64,000 bases of DNA from Luteimonas sp. S4-F44 (GCF_022637415.1 NZ_CP093340.1:1364001-1428000); one strand, 5' to 3'; shown: positions 20,221-29,614, counted from the stretch's first letter. Notes: generated from the letters alone by a model not told the origin. Program-made: numbers and translations.

Positions 20221-20583
20221 GTGCCGACCAAATCCTTCCATCGCACCGACCGCGTCTCCGCCCAGCTTCGCCGCGAACTCGGCACCCTGGTCCGTGAGGC
20301 CGTGTCCGAGCATGGCCTGCCGTCGGTGAGCGTGTCCGACGTCGAGGTCACACGCGACATGGCCCACGCCAAGGTGTTCGTGACGGCGCTGCAGTCCGAG
20401 CGCGCGGCCGAGGCGCTGAAGGGGCTCAAGGCGGTCGCGCCCGAGATCCGCTTCCGTCTCGCGCGGGCGGTCAAGCTGCGCCACGTGCCCGAACTGCATT
20501 TCCACTACGACGATTCGGTCGATCGCGGCGAGCGCATCGACCATCTGCTGCGCGATCTCGACGACGGCGGCGAGCGGGCCTGA
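20221..20583 (+). CDS. rbfA: 30S ribosome-binding factor A
   Basis: RbfA binds the 16S rRNA 5' region during 30S maturation and cold adaptation. The 120-residue KH-like protein shows 'RTDRVSAQLRRELGTLVREA', 'VSVSDVEVTRDMAHAKVFVT' and 'LRHVPELHFHYDDSVDRGERI', typical of the family. The GTG at 20221 gives the expected N-terminus 'MPTKSFHRTDRVSAQ'; the frame is open further upstream but non-homologous. It sits between infB and truB as in most gammaproteobacteria. Confidence 0.95.
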   Translation: MPTKSFHRTDRVSAQLRRELGTLVREAVSEHGLPSVSVSDVEVTRDMAHAKVFVTALQSERAAEALKGLKAVAPEIRFRLARAVKLRHVPELHFHYDDSVDRGERIDHLLRDLDDGGERA

Positions 20584-20722
20584 CCGCCCGCGGCATGCCC
20601 GGCGGCCCGGCGTCGCCGCGGCGGCAGGGCCACGTGGTTCGGGACCAAGCCCATGCGCTGGGCGCCTGACGCCGCCCGCGTCCCGCGGGACGTCACTCCT
20701 CCCTTCGTCCGCCGATCCTCAG

Positions 20723-21694
20723 ATGAGCCGTCCCCAGTCCCGCCCGCGTACGAAGTTCCGCAAGCTCGACGGCATCTTGCTGCTCGACAAGCCGGGCGGG
20801 TTGAGCTCCAACCAGGCCCTGCAGCGCGTGCGCCACCTGTTCCGCGCCGAGAAGGGCGGCCATACCGGCAGCCTCGATCCGCTGGCGACCGGGCTGTTGC
20901 CGGTCTGTTTCGGCGAGGCGACCAAGATCGCCGGCGGATTGCTGGGCGCGCGCAAGGCCTACACCACCGTCGCCCGGCTCGGCCAGGTCACCGATACCGA
21001 CGATGCGGCCGGCCAGTTGCTGCGCGAGCGGCCGGTGCCGCCGCTCGATCTGGCCACGATCGATACCGCGCTGCGGCGGCTGACCGGGCGCATCGACCAG
21101 CGCCCGCCGATCTACTCGGCGCTCAAGCGTGGCGGCGAACCGCTGTATGCCAAGGCCCGCCGCGGCGAGACGGTGGAGGTCGAGTCGCGGCCGGTCGATG
21201 TGCACGCCTTCGAACTGCAGTCGGCAGCCGACTTGCTCGACGGCGTGCTCGACCCGGGCGGGGCGCCGCAACTGCGCCTGCATGTGGAGTGCGGCTCGGG
21301 GACCTATGTGCGCAGCCTGGTCCGCGACCTCGGCGAGCTGCTGGGCTGCGGCGCGCACGTCGCGCAGTTGCGTCGGCTTTGGGTCGATCCGTTTCGCGAT
21401 CCCAGAATGTGGACGCTCGACGAGCTCCAGGCGCTCGCCGCGCGCGGCGAACACCAGCTCGAGGCCTGCCTGCTGGACCTGGAGGCGGGGATGCTGGCCT
21501 GGCCGGCCGTCCACGTCGACGCCCGCCAGGCGGCCCGGCTGCAGAACGGGCAGTCGCTGCCCGGTCCGTTCGCGGCGACCGGGGAGGTCGCGGTCTTCGG
21601 GCCGAACGGGCGGGCCGAGGGGCTGGCGCAGGTGCAGGGCGACGGGAGCCTGTGGCCGCGGCGCATGTTCCGGCGCGCGGCCGCCTCGGACTGA
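20723..21694 (+). CDS. truB: tRNA pseudouridine(55) synthase
   Basis: TruB makes pseudouridine 55 in the T-loop of tRNAs. The 323-residue product has the catalytic motif 'GGHTGSLDPLATGLLP' with Asp52 as nucleophile, 'ARKAYTTVARLG' and 'SGTYVRSLVRDLGELLGCGA'. A C-terminal PUA-like domain follows (about residues 250-315). The ATG start gives 'MSRPQSRPRTKFRKLDGILL', which is normal. It lies 139 bases after rbfA, in the same orientation. Confidence 0.96.
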   Translation: MSRPQSRPRTKFRKLDGILLLDKPGGLSSNQALQRVRHLFRAEKGGHTGSLDPLATGLLPVCFGEATKIAGGLLGARKAYTTVARLGQVTDTDDAAGQLLRERPVPPLDLATIDTALRRLTGRIDQRPPIYSALKRGGEPLYAKARRGETVEVESRPVDVHAFELQSAADLLDGVLDPGGAPQLRLHVECGSGTYVRSLVRDLGELLGCGAHVAQLRRLWVDPFRDPRMWTLDELQALAARGEHQLEACLLDLEAGMLAWPAVHVDARQAARLQNGQSLPGPFAATGEVAVFGPNGRAEGLAQVQGDGSLWPRRMFRRAAASD

Positions 21695-21732
21695 ACGCGC
21701 CGGTCTGCGCGCATCGGAATGAATACGTCGCC

Positions 21733-21761
21733 TTGTTCGGCCAGGCCACAGGCGATACAAT
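21733..21761 (+). promoter_or_regulatory. Sigma-70 promoter of rpsO
   Basis: TTGTTC (21733-21738) and TACAAT (21756-21761) are spaced by 17 bases and lie 112 bases before the rpsO ATG, leaving a 5' leader of about 105 nt. In E. coli the rpsO leader folds for S15 autoregulation; a similar role is plausible here but was not modelled. Confidence 0.65.
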
Positions 21762-21873
21762 CTTGGCCGCCTTTTTCCAGGCGAAAAGCACTCTCCATCC
21801 ACAGGCGGTCCGGGCGGTACGTGACGGTTGATCCGTCGCTGTCTCTGCGGGACGCGCGTCAAGAGCGAAACAC

Positions 21874-22137
21874 ATGACCACGATCGACAACAGCAAGATC
21901 ATCGAAGAACACAAGCGCGGCGACAACGACACTGGCTCGCCGGAAGTCCAGGTCGCCCTGCTGACCGCACGCATCGTGCACCTGACCGAGCACTTCAAGA
22001 CGCACAAGAAGGACCACCACAGCCGCCGCGGCCTGCTGATGATGGTCAACCGCCGTCGCAGTCTGCTCGACTACCTGCACCGCAAGGATGCAGACCGCTA
22101 CAAGGCGCTGATCGAGAAGCTCGGCCTGCGTCGCTAA
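21874..22137 (+). CDS. rpsO: 30S ribosomal protein S15
   Basis: S15 binds the central domain of 16S rRNA early in 30S assembly. The 87-residue protein has the family signature '[20 protein letters not shown]' and '[20 protein letters not shown]'. It is followed by a strong terminator and then pnp, the classic rpsO-pnp arrangement. Confidence 0.98.
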   Translation: MTTIDNSKIIEEHKRGDNDTGSPEVQVALLTARIVHLTEHFKTHKKDHHSRRGLLMMVNRRRSLLDYLHRKDADRYKALIEKLGLRR

Positions 22138-22149
22138 ACCCGTCTCCCC

Positions 22150-22182
22150 CCGCGGCGCAGAAATGCGCCGCGGTCGTTTTTT
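22150..22182 (+). terminator. Rho-independent terminator between rpsO and pnp
   Basis: A 10-bp perfect stem CCGCGGCGCA (22150-22159)/TGCGCCGCGG (22164-22173) with a GAAA tetraloop is followed by TCGTTTTTTGG. It lies 13 nt after the rpsO stop. Partial read-through into pnp is usual in this arrangement. Confidence 0.88.
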
Positions 22183-22258
22183 GGGCGCGCGCAGCGCCCA
22201 CCCGGCCGGGGCAAGGGTTCCGTCCGGTCCATCGCAAGAGTCATCAAGGGAATTCAAC

Positions 22259-24367
22259 GTGGCAAAAGTGACAAAGAGCTTCCAGTTCGGTAACCAGACG
22301 GTGACGCTCGAAACCGGCGAGATCGCCCGCCAGGCCGGCGGTGCGGTCATGGTCTCGTGCGACGGCACGCAGGTGCTGGTCACCGCAGTGGCCAACAAGA
22401 CCGCGCGCGAAGGGCAGGATTTCTTCCCGCTGACCGTCGATTACCAGGAGAAGTTCTACGCAGGCGGCCGGATCCCGGGCGGCTTCTTCAAGCGCGAAGG
22501 CCGCGCGACCGAGAAGGAAACGCTGACCGCTCGCCTGATCGACCGTCCGATCCGTCCGCTGTTCCCCGAAGGGTTCCGCAACGAGGTCCAGGTCATCGCC
22601 ACGGTGATGTCGCTCAACCCCGAGGTCGACGGCGACATCCTTGCCCTGATCGGCGCCTCGGCTGCCCTGTCGCTGTCGGGCGCGCCGTTCGACGGTCCGA
22701 TCGGCGCGGCGAAGGTTGGCTACAAGAACGGCCAGTACCTGCTCAACCCCACGACCAGCGAGCTGGTCGACTCCGAGCTCGAGCTCGTCGTCGCCGGTAC
22801 CGCCAAGGCGGTGCTTATGGTCGAGTCCGAGGCCAAGGAGCTGTCGGAAGACGTAATGCTCGGTGCGGTGGTGTTCGGTCACCAGCAGCAGCAGGTCGCG
22901 ATCGCCGCGATCAACGAGCTCGTCGCCGAAGCCGGCAAGCCGAAGTGGGAGTGGCAGGCGCCGGCCACCGATGAAGGCCTGATCTCGACCCTGCGCACCG
23001 CCATCGGCGAGCAGCTCGCGGGTGCGTTCCAGGTGCGCGACAAGCTCGAGCGCAAGGACGCCATCTCCAAGCTCAAGAAGGCCATCCTCGAAACCATCGC
23101 GCCGCACGCCGAGGCCAATGCCTGGTCGCATGGCGACCTGTCGAAGGAGTTCGGCGAGCAGGAATACCAGACCATGCGCAACTCGGTCCTCAAGACCAAG
23201 AAGCGCATCGACGGCCGCGGCCCGGCGGACGTGCGTCCGATCAGCTCGAAGGTCAGCGTGCTGCCGCGCGTCCACGGCTCGGCGTTGTTCACCCGCGGCG
23301 AGACCCAGGCGATCGTCGCCGTCACGCTGGGCACCGCCCGCGACGGCCAGATCATCGATTCGGTCGCCGGCGAGTACAAGGAACACTTCCTGTTCCACTA
23401 CAACTTCCCGCCCTACTCGGTGGGTGAGGCCGGTCGCATGATGGGGCCGAAGCGTCGCGAGATCGGGCACGGCCGCCTCGCCAAGCGCGGCGTGCTCGCC
23501 GTGATGCCGACGATGGAAGAGTTCCCGTACACGATCCGCGTCGTGTCGGAGATCACCGAGTCGAACGGGTCGTCGTCGATGGCCTCGGTCTGCGGTTCGT
23601 CGCTGGCGCTGATGGACGCCGGCGTGCCGGTCAAGTCGCCGGTCGCGGGCATCGCGATGGGCCTGATCAAGGAAGGCGACGACTTCGTCGTCCTGTCCGA
23701 CATCCTGGGCGACGAGGATCACCTCGGCGACATGGACTTCAAGGTTGCCGGCACCACGAACGGCATCTCGGCGCTGCAGATGGACATCAAGATCCAGGGC
23801 ATCACCGAGGAGATCATGAAGGTCGCGCTGGCCCAGGCGAAGGAAGGCCGTCTGCACATCCTCAACGAGATGAGCAGCGCGCTGACCACGCCGCGTTCCG
23901 AGCTCAGCGAGTTCGCGCCGCGCCTGATCACGATGAAGATTCACCCCGACAAGATCCGCGAGGTCATCGGCAAGGGCGGTTCGGTCATCCAGGCGATCAC
24001 CAAGGAAACCGGCACCCAGATCGACATCCAGGACGACGGCACGATCACGATCGCGTCGGTCAACGGCGCTGCCGGCCAGGCCGCGAAGTCGCGCATCGAG
24101 CAGATCACCTCCGACGTCGAGCCGGGCCGCATCTACGAGGGCAAGGTCGTCAAGCTGATGGACTTCGGTGCGTTCGTGACGATCTCCCCCGGCAAGGATG
24201 GTCTGGTCCACGTGTCGCAGATCTCCAACGAGCGCGTCGAGAAGGTCGGCGACGTGCTCAAGGAAGGCGACGTGGTCAAGGTCAAGGTGCTGGAAGTCGA
24301 CAAGCAGGGCCGCATCCGCCTGTCGATGAAGGCCGTCGCCGAAGGCGAGGGCACGCCGGCCGAGTAA
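22259..24367 (+). CDS. pnp: Polyribonucleotide nucleotidyltransferase (PNPase)
   Basis: PNPase degrades RNA 3' to 5' using phosphate and is part of the degradosome. The 702 residues comprise two RNase PH domains separated by a helical linker, a KH domain ('[20 protein letters not shown]', about residues 560-620) and an S1 domain ('[18 protein letters not shown]', about 625-695). The GTG at 22259 yields '[20 protein letters not shown]', the standard start; upstream in-frame sequence overlaps the rpsO terminator and is not coding. A strong terminator follows. Confidence 0.97.
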   Translation: MAKVTKSFQFGNQTVTLETGEIARQAGGAVMVSCDGTQVLVTAVANKTAREGQDFFPLTVDYQEKFYAGGRIPGGFFKREGRATEKETLTARLIDRPIRPLFPEGFRNEVQVIATVMSLNPEVDGDILALIGASAALSLSGAPFDGPIGAAKVGYKNGQYLLNPTTSELVDSELELVVAGTAKAVLMVESEAKELSEDVMLGAVVFGHQQQQVAIAAINELVAEAGKPKWEWQAPATDEGLISTLRTAIGEQLAGAFQVRDKLERKDAISKLKKAILETIAPHAEANAWSHGDLSKEFGEQEYQTMRNSVLKTKKRIDGRGPADVRPISSKVSVLPRVHGSALFTRGETQAIVAVTLGTARDGQIIDSVAGEYKEHFLFHYNFPPYSVGEAGRMMGPKRREIGHGRLAKRGVLAVMPTMEEFPYTIRVVSEITESNGSSSMASVCGSSLALMDAGVPVKSPVAGIAMGLIKEGDDFVVLSDILGDEDHLGDMDFKVAGTTNGISALQMDIKIQGITEEIMKVALAQAKEGRLHILNEMSSALTTPRSELSEFAPRLITMKIHPDKIREVIGKGGSVIQAITKETGTQIDIQDDGTITIASVNGAAGQAAKSRIEQITSDVEPGRIYEGKVVKLMDFGAFVTISPGKDGLVHVSQISNERVEKVGDVLKEGDVVKVKVLEVDKQGRIRLSMKAVAEGEGTPAE

Positions 24368-24390
24368 GGTCTGGTGTCATGAGACGTTAG

Positions 24391-24422
24391 AAAAAGCGGG
24401 CCGAAAGGCCCGCTTTTTTTCT
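24391..24422 (+). terminator. Rho-independent terminator after pnp
   Basis: A 9-bp stem AAGCGGGCC (24394-24402)/GGCCCGCTT (24407-24415) with a GAAA loop is followed by a run of T. The A-rich left flank means that it could also act on minus-strand transcripts from the graspetide operon that reach this point. Confidence 0.92.
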
Positions 24423-24774
24423 TTGCGAAGTTACGGTCATCTTGCTTCTGCGCGCTCTGATCGGGCAGTTCGTCTCCGGAGCGCGCGTCGCGCCGGTCGG
24501 GGACTGCTCACCGGCTCGGTCAGCCCGCTCCGCGAAGCGGAGCGGGCGCGCGCCCGAGTCAGGACAGGGTGAGCATGGATGGCATGCGCGGCACTGCCGC
24601 GCGTCCATGCGAACGCCACGCGTGCTTCGCGTGGCCGGACCGCGAAGCGGTCCTGCCGAGGGGGGAGCGGCTTCCGGCCGGCATGCCGCTGCCCATCCGA
24701 AATACACCCCCCCAGTCGCGGGGGATAAGCACCGTGTGTTCTTTTCGACGTGCCAGAAAGTGCGGGTGCGCAGC
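24423..24774. repeat. Gene-free spacer with clustered short palindromes
   Basis: No credible gene lies between the pnp terminator and the convergent ATP-grasp gene. The spacer holds at least three compact hairpins: 24524-24546 (10-bp stem, GAA loop), 24615-24633 (7-bp stem) and 24636-24652 (7-bp stem, GAA loop). Two of them share the core CCGCGAAGCGG. They resemble REP-type palindromes or 3'-end stabilisers between convergent genes. The family was not identified. Confidence 0.45.
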
Positions 24775-25881
24775 TCAGGCTTCGAGGCTGACGCCTGGCG
24801 GCACGGTACCGGCGGTGTGCAGGCGCGGTGCGACCTCGGCCCACCAGTCGGCGTAGACCTCGCTATCGAGATAAACCGCGAAGCCGACATCGTCCGGCAT
24901 CGCGTCCGGATCGCAATCCAGCCGTCCCTGCGCGAGCAATGCGCACAGCGTGCGCAACAGTGGAAGATCCGGCAGCGCCTGCTCCAGGAACAGAAACTGG
25001 CCCGCCTGGTTGACCTCGATGAAATGCAACGCGCCGCTGCGATCGACGACGAGGTCGACGCAGCCAAGCGCGAGATCGAGCTTGCGATGCAGCGCGAGCA
25101 GACCGTCGCGCCAGATGTCTGGCAGTGCGTAGGCGGACGTCTCCACCGCACCGGCGATCGAGGCTGACCGCCAATCGACCACGTCGTCATCATGCGGCGC
25201 ATCGAGGCGCGCGGCGAACACGTGCGTGCCGATCACCGTCACCCGCAGATCGCAGACCTTGTCGATCGCCTGCTGATAGATGCCCGGACACAGTTGCAGG
25301 CTCGCATCGGAGGCGAGCATGTCGGCATCAACGACCCGCGCGTAGGTACTGAACAACCGACCGTCCGCATCCTGCCAACTGTGCGTCTGGAAGGGTTTGT
25401 AGACGACCCGACCGTGACGCGCGACGAACGCGCGGATGCGCGCCGGGTCGCTGGACATCAGCGTGGCGGGGAACGGCAGGCCGAGTTGCGCGGCGGCCTG
25501 CAACTGGATGAATTTGTGCTCGGCGCGCAGCGCCGACGCCGGCGGGTTGACCCACAGCGGTCCGGCAACGTCGCCTGCCACCGCGTGCAGATTGCCGGCG
25601 AAGCGGCGCCACTCGTCGCCGACGAAACGCTGGTCGGGCTCGGCCACGTTCGGCAATTGCGCCGGCGGCATCGGGCGTCGGAACCACACGCTGCGCGGCG
25701 TGCCTTCAGGTCCCCAGCCGTCGATGGTCGGTGTGCTTTCCGACGCAATCTCGAGCGTTGGCGCACCGGCGTGCCAGCCGGCGATCCAGCGTGGGGCAAG
25801 GCCGGCGCGGCGCAACCCCCAACACGCGGCGGCGGCATGGATGTCGTGCGCGAGCGACGACACGATCAGAGGCGCGGTCAT
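24775..25881 (-). CDS. MvdD-like ATP-grasp peptide ligase (graspetide maturation)
   Basis: A 368-residue ATP-grasp enzyme of the MvdC/MvdD type, which forms ester or amide crosslinks between side chains of a precursor peptide. Family features include 'RSVWFRRPMPP' near residue 63, 'GPLWVNPPASALRAEHKFIQ', 'LGLPFPATLMSSDPA', the ATP-binding 'GRVVYKPFQTHSW' and the metal/ATP site 'HFIEVNQAGQFLFLE'. It lies 73 bases downstream of the double-glycine precursor on the same strand, after a stable hairpin, and the exporter genes precede both. No clear ribosome-binding site is seen before the ATG. The number and order of crosslinks cannot be told from sequence. Confidence 0.88.
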   Translation of the reverse strand: MTAPLIVSSLAHDIHAAAACWGLRRAGLAPRWIAGWHAGAPTLEIASESTPTIDGWGPEGTPRSVWFRRPMPPAQLPNVAEPDQRFVGDEWRRFAGNLHAVAGDVAGPLWVNPPASALRAEHKFIQLQAAAQLGLPFPATLMSSDPARIRAFVARHGRVVYKPFQTHSWQDADGRLFSTYARVVDADMLASDASLQLCPGIYQQAIDKVCDLRVTVIGTHVFAARLDAPHDDDVVDWRSASIAGAVETSAYALPDIWRDGLLALHRKLDLALGCVDLVVDRSGALHFIEVNQAGQFLFLEQALPDLPLLRTLCALLAQGRLDCDPDAMPDDVGFAVYLDSEVYADWWAEVAPRLHTAGTVPPGVSLEA

Positions 25882-25907
25882 GGGATTGGTGGCATCGGTA
25901 ATGCAAT

Positions 25908-25937
25908 GCGGCCGACCGTCGGTGGACGGCCGGCCGC
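25908..25937 (-). promoter_or_regulatory. Stable hairpin between graspetide precursor and ligase genes
   Basis: The arms 25908-25920 and 25925-25937 pair over 13 bases (one G-U pair on the minus-strand RNA) around a 4-nt loop. There is no T-run. It starts 17 nt after the precursor stop. This is the same arrangement as the hairpin after the precursors of the 9.2-kb RiPP locus. Attenuation or mRNA stabilisation is inferred. Confidence 0.55.
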
Positions 25938-25954
25938 GCGTGGATCACAGCGGA

Positions 25955-26113
25955 TCAGACGACGCCCGGATCGCCCGGATCGTCGCCGTTGGGGCCGGTG
26001 GCGTGCGTGTGGTCGGGCTTGCCGCCGGCGACCGCGGCGACCTCGTCCTCGGTCAGCTCGCGGGCGGCGAGGCGTGCGATGGGGCGGACATGCTGCGCGT
26101 CTTGATGGCTCAT
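25955..26113 (-). CDS. Graspetide precursor peptide with double-glycine leader (52 aa)
   Basis: A small gene with a near-consensus ribosome-binding site (CTGGAGGAAAC directly before the ATG). The 52-residue product has a leader ending 'ELTEDEVAAVAGG', the classic double-glycine type cut by C39 peptidases (Gly30-Gly31). The predicted core is 21 residues, beginning 'KPDHTHATGPNGDDPGDPG'. It contains Thr36 and Thr39 as possible nucleophiles, Asp34, Asp44, Asp45 and Asp48 as possible acid partners, and Lys32. A C39 exporter lies directly upstream and an ATP-grasp ligase downstream. The leader lacks the microviridin 'PFFARFL' motif, so this is a different graspetide group. Confidence 0.87.
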   Translation of the reverse strand: MSHQDAQHVRPIARLAARELTEDEVAAVAGGKPDHTHATGPNGDDPGDPGVV

Positions 26114-26249
26114 GTTTCCTCCAGTGGCTTGTCCGGATAGAAAGGGGCCGGTCCGGATCCGGCGTCTTGGATGCTAGTCGCCCGCAGGCACGATGCGAAC
26201 CCCCGGATTCCGGACCTGCGTCGTGTTTCCGGACTTTCGATGCGGCCGG

Positions 26250-28358
26250 TCAGGTGCCGTTTGCATCGTCCGCACCCTCGCCTTCGGCAACGCGCCCATT
26301 CACCAGCCGCACAACGCGATCGGCGCTGCGCACGGTCTCGGTACGGTGGGCGATGATGATGCGGGTCGCGTGCAGGTCGGCGATCAACGCATTGACCGCG
26401 CGCTCGCGCGGCACGTCGAGATGGCTGGTGGCCTCGTCGAGCAGCAGCAGATCGGGCTGGCGGTACACCGCGCGGGCGATAATCACGCGCTGCTTCTGGC
26501 CGCCCGACAACGCCGAGCCCATGTCGCCGACCAACGACTCGTAGCCCATCGGCATCGCGGCGATGTCGTCGTGGATCTGCGCGATCCGGGCCGCCGTCTC
26601 GATCCGGTCCAGCGTCGCATCGGGATCGAACACGCTGATGTTGTCGGCGATCGAACCGGCGAACAGCACATCGTCCTGCATCACCACGCCGAAGCGGGCG
26701 CGGTAGCGCGCCAGACCCAGGTGCCGGATGTCGATGCCGTCGATCAGGATCCGACCCTCACTGGGCGCCAGCAGGCCCAGGATCAGTTTGGCGAGCGTGG
26801 TCTTGCCCGAGCCCGAGGCGCCGGTGATCGCCACCGACTCGCCGGCTTTGATCCGCAGTGAGCAGTCGCGCAGCACCCAGGGGCCGCTCTCGTCGTAGCG
26901 GAACGACACGCCCTCGATCATGAGCTCGGGCGCGGGATCGGGGCCGGAGTGCACGGCCTCCACATCGGCCTCGGGCGCGGCCAGCGCGACATCGGCGATG
27001 CGCTCGCCGTGCATGCCCAGCAGGCGGAACTCAACCAGCTTGTCGACCAGCGCGCCGCCGCGCATCGCCAGCAGGTCGGCGTAGGTGACGAAGACCACCA
27101 TCATGCCCGCGGTGAACCGGCCGTCGAGCACCAGCAGCGCCCCCAGCCAGATCAGGCCCACCCGCAGCAGGCCGAAGATCAGCTTGGAGAGCGCGCCAAA
27201 GGTCGCGGTGGTGCGCGCGATCGCGGCCTCGCGCGAGGCGACCTCCAACGTCGCGTTGCGCAGTCGCGCCAGGCGGGCGGCTTCCAGGCCTGCGAGCTTG
27301 ATGGTCTGGATACCGCCGATTGACTCGATCATCTGGCTCTGCTGCCGCCCCAGGTGGACCAGCTGGGTCTCCTTGAGGTCGCGCAGGCGGCGGTAGGCGA
27401 GCCAGCGCAGCAGCGCATACAGCGCGAAGGCCAGCAGCACCAGGGCGGTCAGCGGCCCGCTGTAGAACAGCAGCAGTGCGAACACCAGCAGCACGGTCAG
27501 CCCGTCGAGCACCGCTTCGACGAAGCTGCCGGTCAGCGTCTGCTGCACCGACTGCACCGACAAAAAGCGCGACAGCACGCCGCCGACGCTGCGCTTTTCG
27601 AAGTAGTCCAGCGGTAGCCGCAACAGGTGCGCGAACAGGTTGCCGATCCATTGCGCATTGAGCGAGGCGCCCAGGTCGGCCACCAGCCAGCCGCGCACCG
27701 CCGCGATCGTCGCCTGGAACGCGACCACGCCGATGAAGCCCAGCCCGATCAGTGTCAGCAGGCTGGTGTCGGCGGTGACCAGCACGCCGTCGATCGTCCA
27801 TTGCAGCGCGAGCGGCAGCAGCAGCGTGAACAGTTCCAGCGACAGCGCCAGCAGCAGGATCTGCGTGGCCGCCGGGCCGATGCCGGAGATCCGGCCGAAC
27901 AGCGCGCGCAGCGGCACCCGGGTGCGGTCGGAGACCGGGGCGAAATCGGCCGCGGGCGTGAGTTCCAGCGCCACGCCGGTGAAGTGCCGGCCGAGTTCGG
28001 CCAGCGGCATCGTCACCGCGCCGCGTGCCGGGTCGTGGATCAGCGCCTGCCCGCGCGACACGCGCACCAGAACGACGAAATGGTTGAGGTCCCAGTGCAG
28101 CACGCACGGCGCCTGGAGCGTATGCAGATGCTCGGGTTCGGTGCGCAATGGGCGCGCTTCGAGGCCGAGCTCGCGGGCGATCGCCATCAGCCGCGACAGG
28201 CTCGCGCCCTGGATCGGAATCGGAAATCGCCGGCGCATCGCCGCCAGGTCGAGGTCGTGGCCGTGATGCACCGCGACCATCGCCAGGCAGGCCAGCCCGC
28301 ATTCGGCGATCTCGTTCTGCTGTACGACGGGCACGCGTCGACGGGAAGACAGGGGCAT
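26250..28358 (-). CDS. C39 peptidase-containing ABC exporter (PCAT)
   Basis: A 702-residue bifunctional exporter that removes double-glycine leaders and secretes the peptide. The N-terminal C39 peptidase has Cys20 in 'NEIAECGLACLA', His93 in 'LHWDLNHFVVL' and Asp109 in 'ALIHDPARG'. A six-helix transmembrane domain spans about residues 155-430. The nucleotide-binding domain has Walker A 'GASGSGKTT', signature 'LSGGQKQR' and Walker B 'LLLLDEATSHLD'. The ATG overlaps the stop of the upstream adaptor gene (TGATG), although the frame is open further 5'. It precedes the double-glycine precursor by 136 bases, so that peptide is its likely substrate. Confidence 0.93.
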   Translation of the reverse strand: MPLSSRRRVPVVQQNEIAECGLACLAMVAVHHGHDLDLAAMRRRFPIPIQGASLSRLMAIARELGLEARPLRTEPEHLHTLQAPCVLHWDLNHFVVLVRVSRGQALIHDPARGAVTMPLAELGRHFTGVALELTPAADFAPVSDRTRVPLRALFGRISGIGPAATQILLLALSLELFTLLLPLALQWTIDGVLVTADTSLLTLIGLGFIGVVAFQATIAAVRGWLVADLGASLNAQWIGNLFAHLLRLPLDYFEKRSVGGVLSRFLSVQSVQQTLTGSFVEAVLDGLTVLLVFALLLFYSGPLTALVLLAFALYALLRWLAYRRLRDLKETQLVHLGRQQSQMIESIGGIQTIKLAGLEAARLARLRNATLEVASREAAIARTTATFGALSKLIFGLLRVGLIWLGALLVLDGRFTAGMMVVFVTYADLLAMRGGALVDKLVEFRLLGMHGERIADVALAAPEADVEAVHSGPDPAPELMIEGVSFRYDESGPWVLRDCSLRIKAGESVAITGASGSGKTTLAKLILGLLAPSEGRILIDGIDIRHLGLARYRARFGVVMQDDVLFAGSIADNISVFDPDATLDRIETAARIAQIHDDIAAMPMGYESLVGDMGSALSGGQKQRVIIARAVYRQPDLLLLDEATSHLDVPRERAVNALIADLHATRIIIAHRTETVRSADRVVRLVNGRVAEGEGADDANGT

Positions 28359-29614
28359 CAGTCGGCTCGGGCGACGGTGGGACGGGCGAAGCGATCGCCG
28401 AACAGGCGCTGGTACAGTCGCTGGCGTTCGAGGATCAGGTCGGCATCGACGCCGATGTCGGTGCGCAGCGCAGCGTCGGCGCCCGGCACGTCCTGGCGAT
28501 CGGGCCGCACCAGCACGCGGTACAGCGGCACGCCGGGCTCGGCGCCTGTGCGCGCATGCGCCGGAGCGGGTTGCGCGGCGCGCGCGACGCTGATCACCAC
28601 GCCGGGCTGCTGACCATAGCGGCGGTGCGGGAAGGCGTCGTAGCGCATCTTCACGCGCTGCCCCGGCGCCAGATGCGCCACCGCCTGCGCGGGCACCCAC
28701 AACTCGGCGACGAAGCGCGCATCGTCCGGCACGATGGTCAGCAACGACTCGCCGGCCGCCATCGGGCTGCCGGTCGATAGCCCCGACATGCTGACCACGC
28801 CCGGACGCTGGGCACGCAGCCGGATCGTGCCGCGTGCGCGGTTCTCGGCATCGCCGCGGTCCAGGTCGGCCAGCGCCTGGGCCAGTGTGCCGCGCTCGGT
28901 GGCCCGGGCCAGCGCCTGCTCGCGCAGGCTGCGGCGTCCATCGGCGAGCCGGCGCTCGGCCTCCAGGCCCGCACGCCGGGCGGCGCCAAGCGCGGCGCGC
29001 GCGTCGAGGGCCTGGTTCTCGTACTGTTGGACCTGGACCTCGCTGACGATCCGCGCCTCGCGCAGCGGCTGCAGCCGGGCGAAGACGTCTTCGGCATTGG
29101 CAGCCTGGCGCTCGCGCAGCGCGATCTCGTCGCGTGCCGAGCCGACCTCGTCTACCAGCGTCGCCAGCCGTGCCTGCAGGTCCGCTTCGCGGGCCGGCTG
29201 TGCGACGTCGAAGGCCTGCAGCGCCGCGCGCAGGCGTGTGCGTTCGGCCTCCAGGCCCTCGGCCACCCGCGCCGACAGCGGCGCGCCGCCATCGGCGAGG
29301 TCGCGATCGACCGCGATGTCGAGCAAGGGATCTCCGGCTGCGACGGTCGCGCCGTCGGCTACGTGGACGCGGACGACGACACCGGCCTCAGGCGCCTGCA
29401 CGCGCTGCAGGCCGTCGGCGGGTTGCAGCGTGCCCGAAGCGCGCACGGTCCGGTGCAGGCTGCCGAACGCCAGCGTTGCGGCGATTGCCAGCAGCGCGGC
29501 GCCACCGAGTGCGGCGAGCAGCCAGCCACGGCGCGGCACCGGCAGGCTCACGGTGCCGAGCCACGCCTCACGGCGCGCGCGCAGCACTTCGTCGCGGAAC
29601 AGCCCCTCGCTCAT
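28358..29614 (-). CDS. HlyD-family membrane fusion protein (peptide export)
   Basis: A 418-residue periplasmic adaptor linking an inner-membrane exporter to an outer-membrane channel. It has a single transmembrane helix at about residues 31-50 ('GWLLAALGGAALLAIAATLA'), a biotinyl-lipoyl-like half ('VQAPEAGVVVRVHVADGATV'), a long helical coiled-coil hairpin (about 115-265) and a C-terminal beta domain ('GQRVKMRYDAFPHRRYGQQP'). It resembles CvaA/HlyD proteins that pair with C39 exporters. It is translationally coupled to the exporter and starts the minus-strand graspetide operon. No TolC-like gene is present nearby, so a chromosomal one elsewhere is presumably used. Confidence 0.9.
   Translation of the reverse strand: MSEGLFRDEVLRARREAWLGTVSLPVPRRGWLLAALGGAALLAIAATLAFGSLHRTVRASGTLQPADGLQRVQAPEAGVVVRVHVADGATVAAGDPLLDIAVDRDLADGGAPLSARVAEGLEAERTRLRAALQAFDVAQPAREADLQARLATLVDEVGSARDEIALRERQAANAEDVFARLQPLREARIVSEVQVQQYENQALDARAALGAARRAGLEAERRLADGRRSLREQALARATERGTLAQALADLDRGDAENRARGTIRLRAQRPGVVSMSGLSTGSPMAAGESLLTIVPDDARFVAELWVPAQAVAHLAPGQRVKMRYDAFPHRRYGQQPGVVISVARAAQPAPAHARTGAEPGVPLYRVLVRPDRQDVPGADAALRTDIGVDADLILERQRLYQRLFGDRFARPTVARAD

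Noticed and set aside
27354..28613. Plus-strand frames of up to 328 codons opposite the exporter and adaptor genes
   Set aside because: They lie antisense to motif-rich C39/ABC and HlyD coding sequence and have Arg/Gln/His-rich shadow composition.
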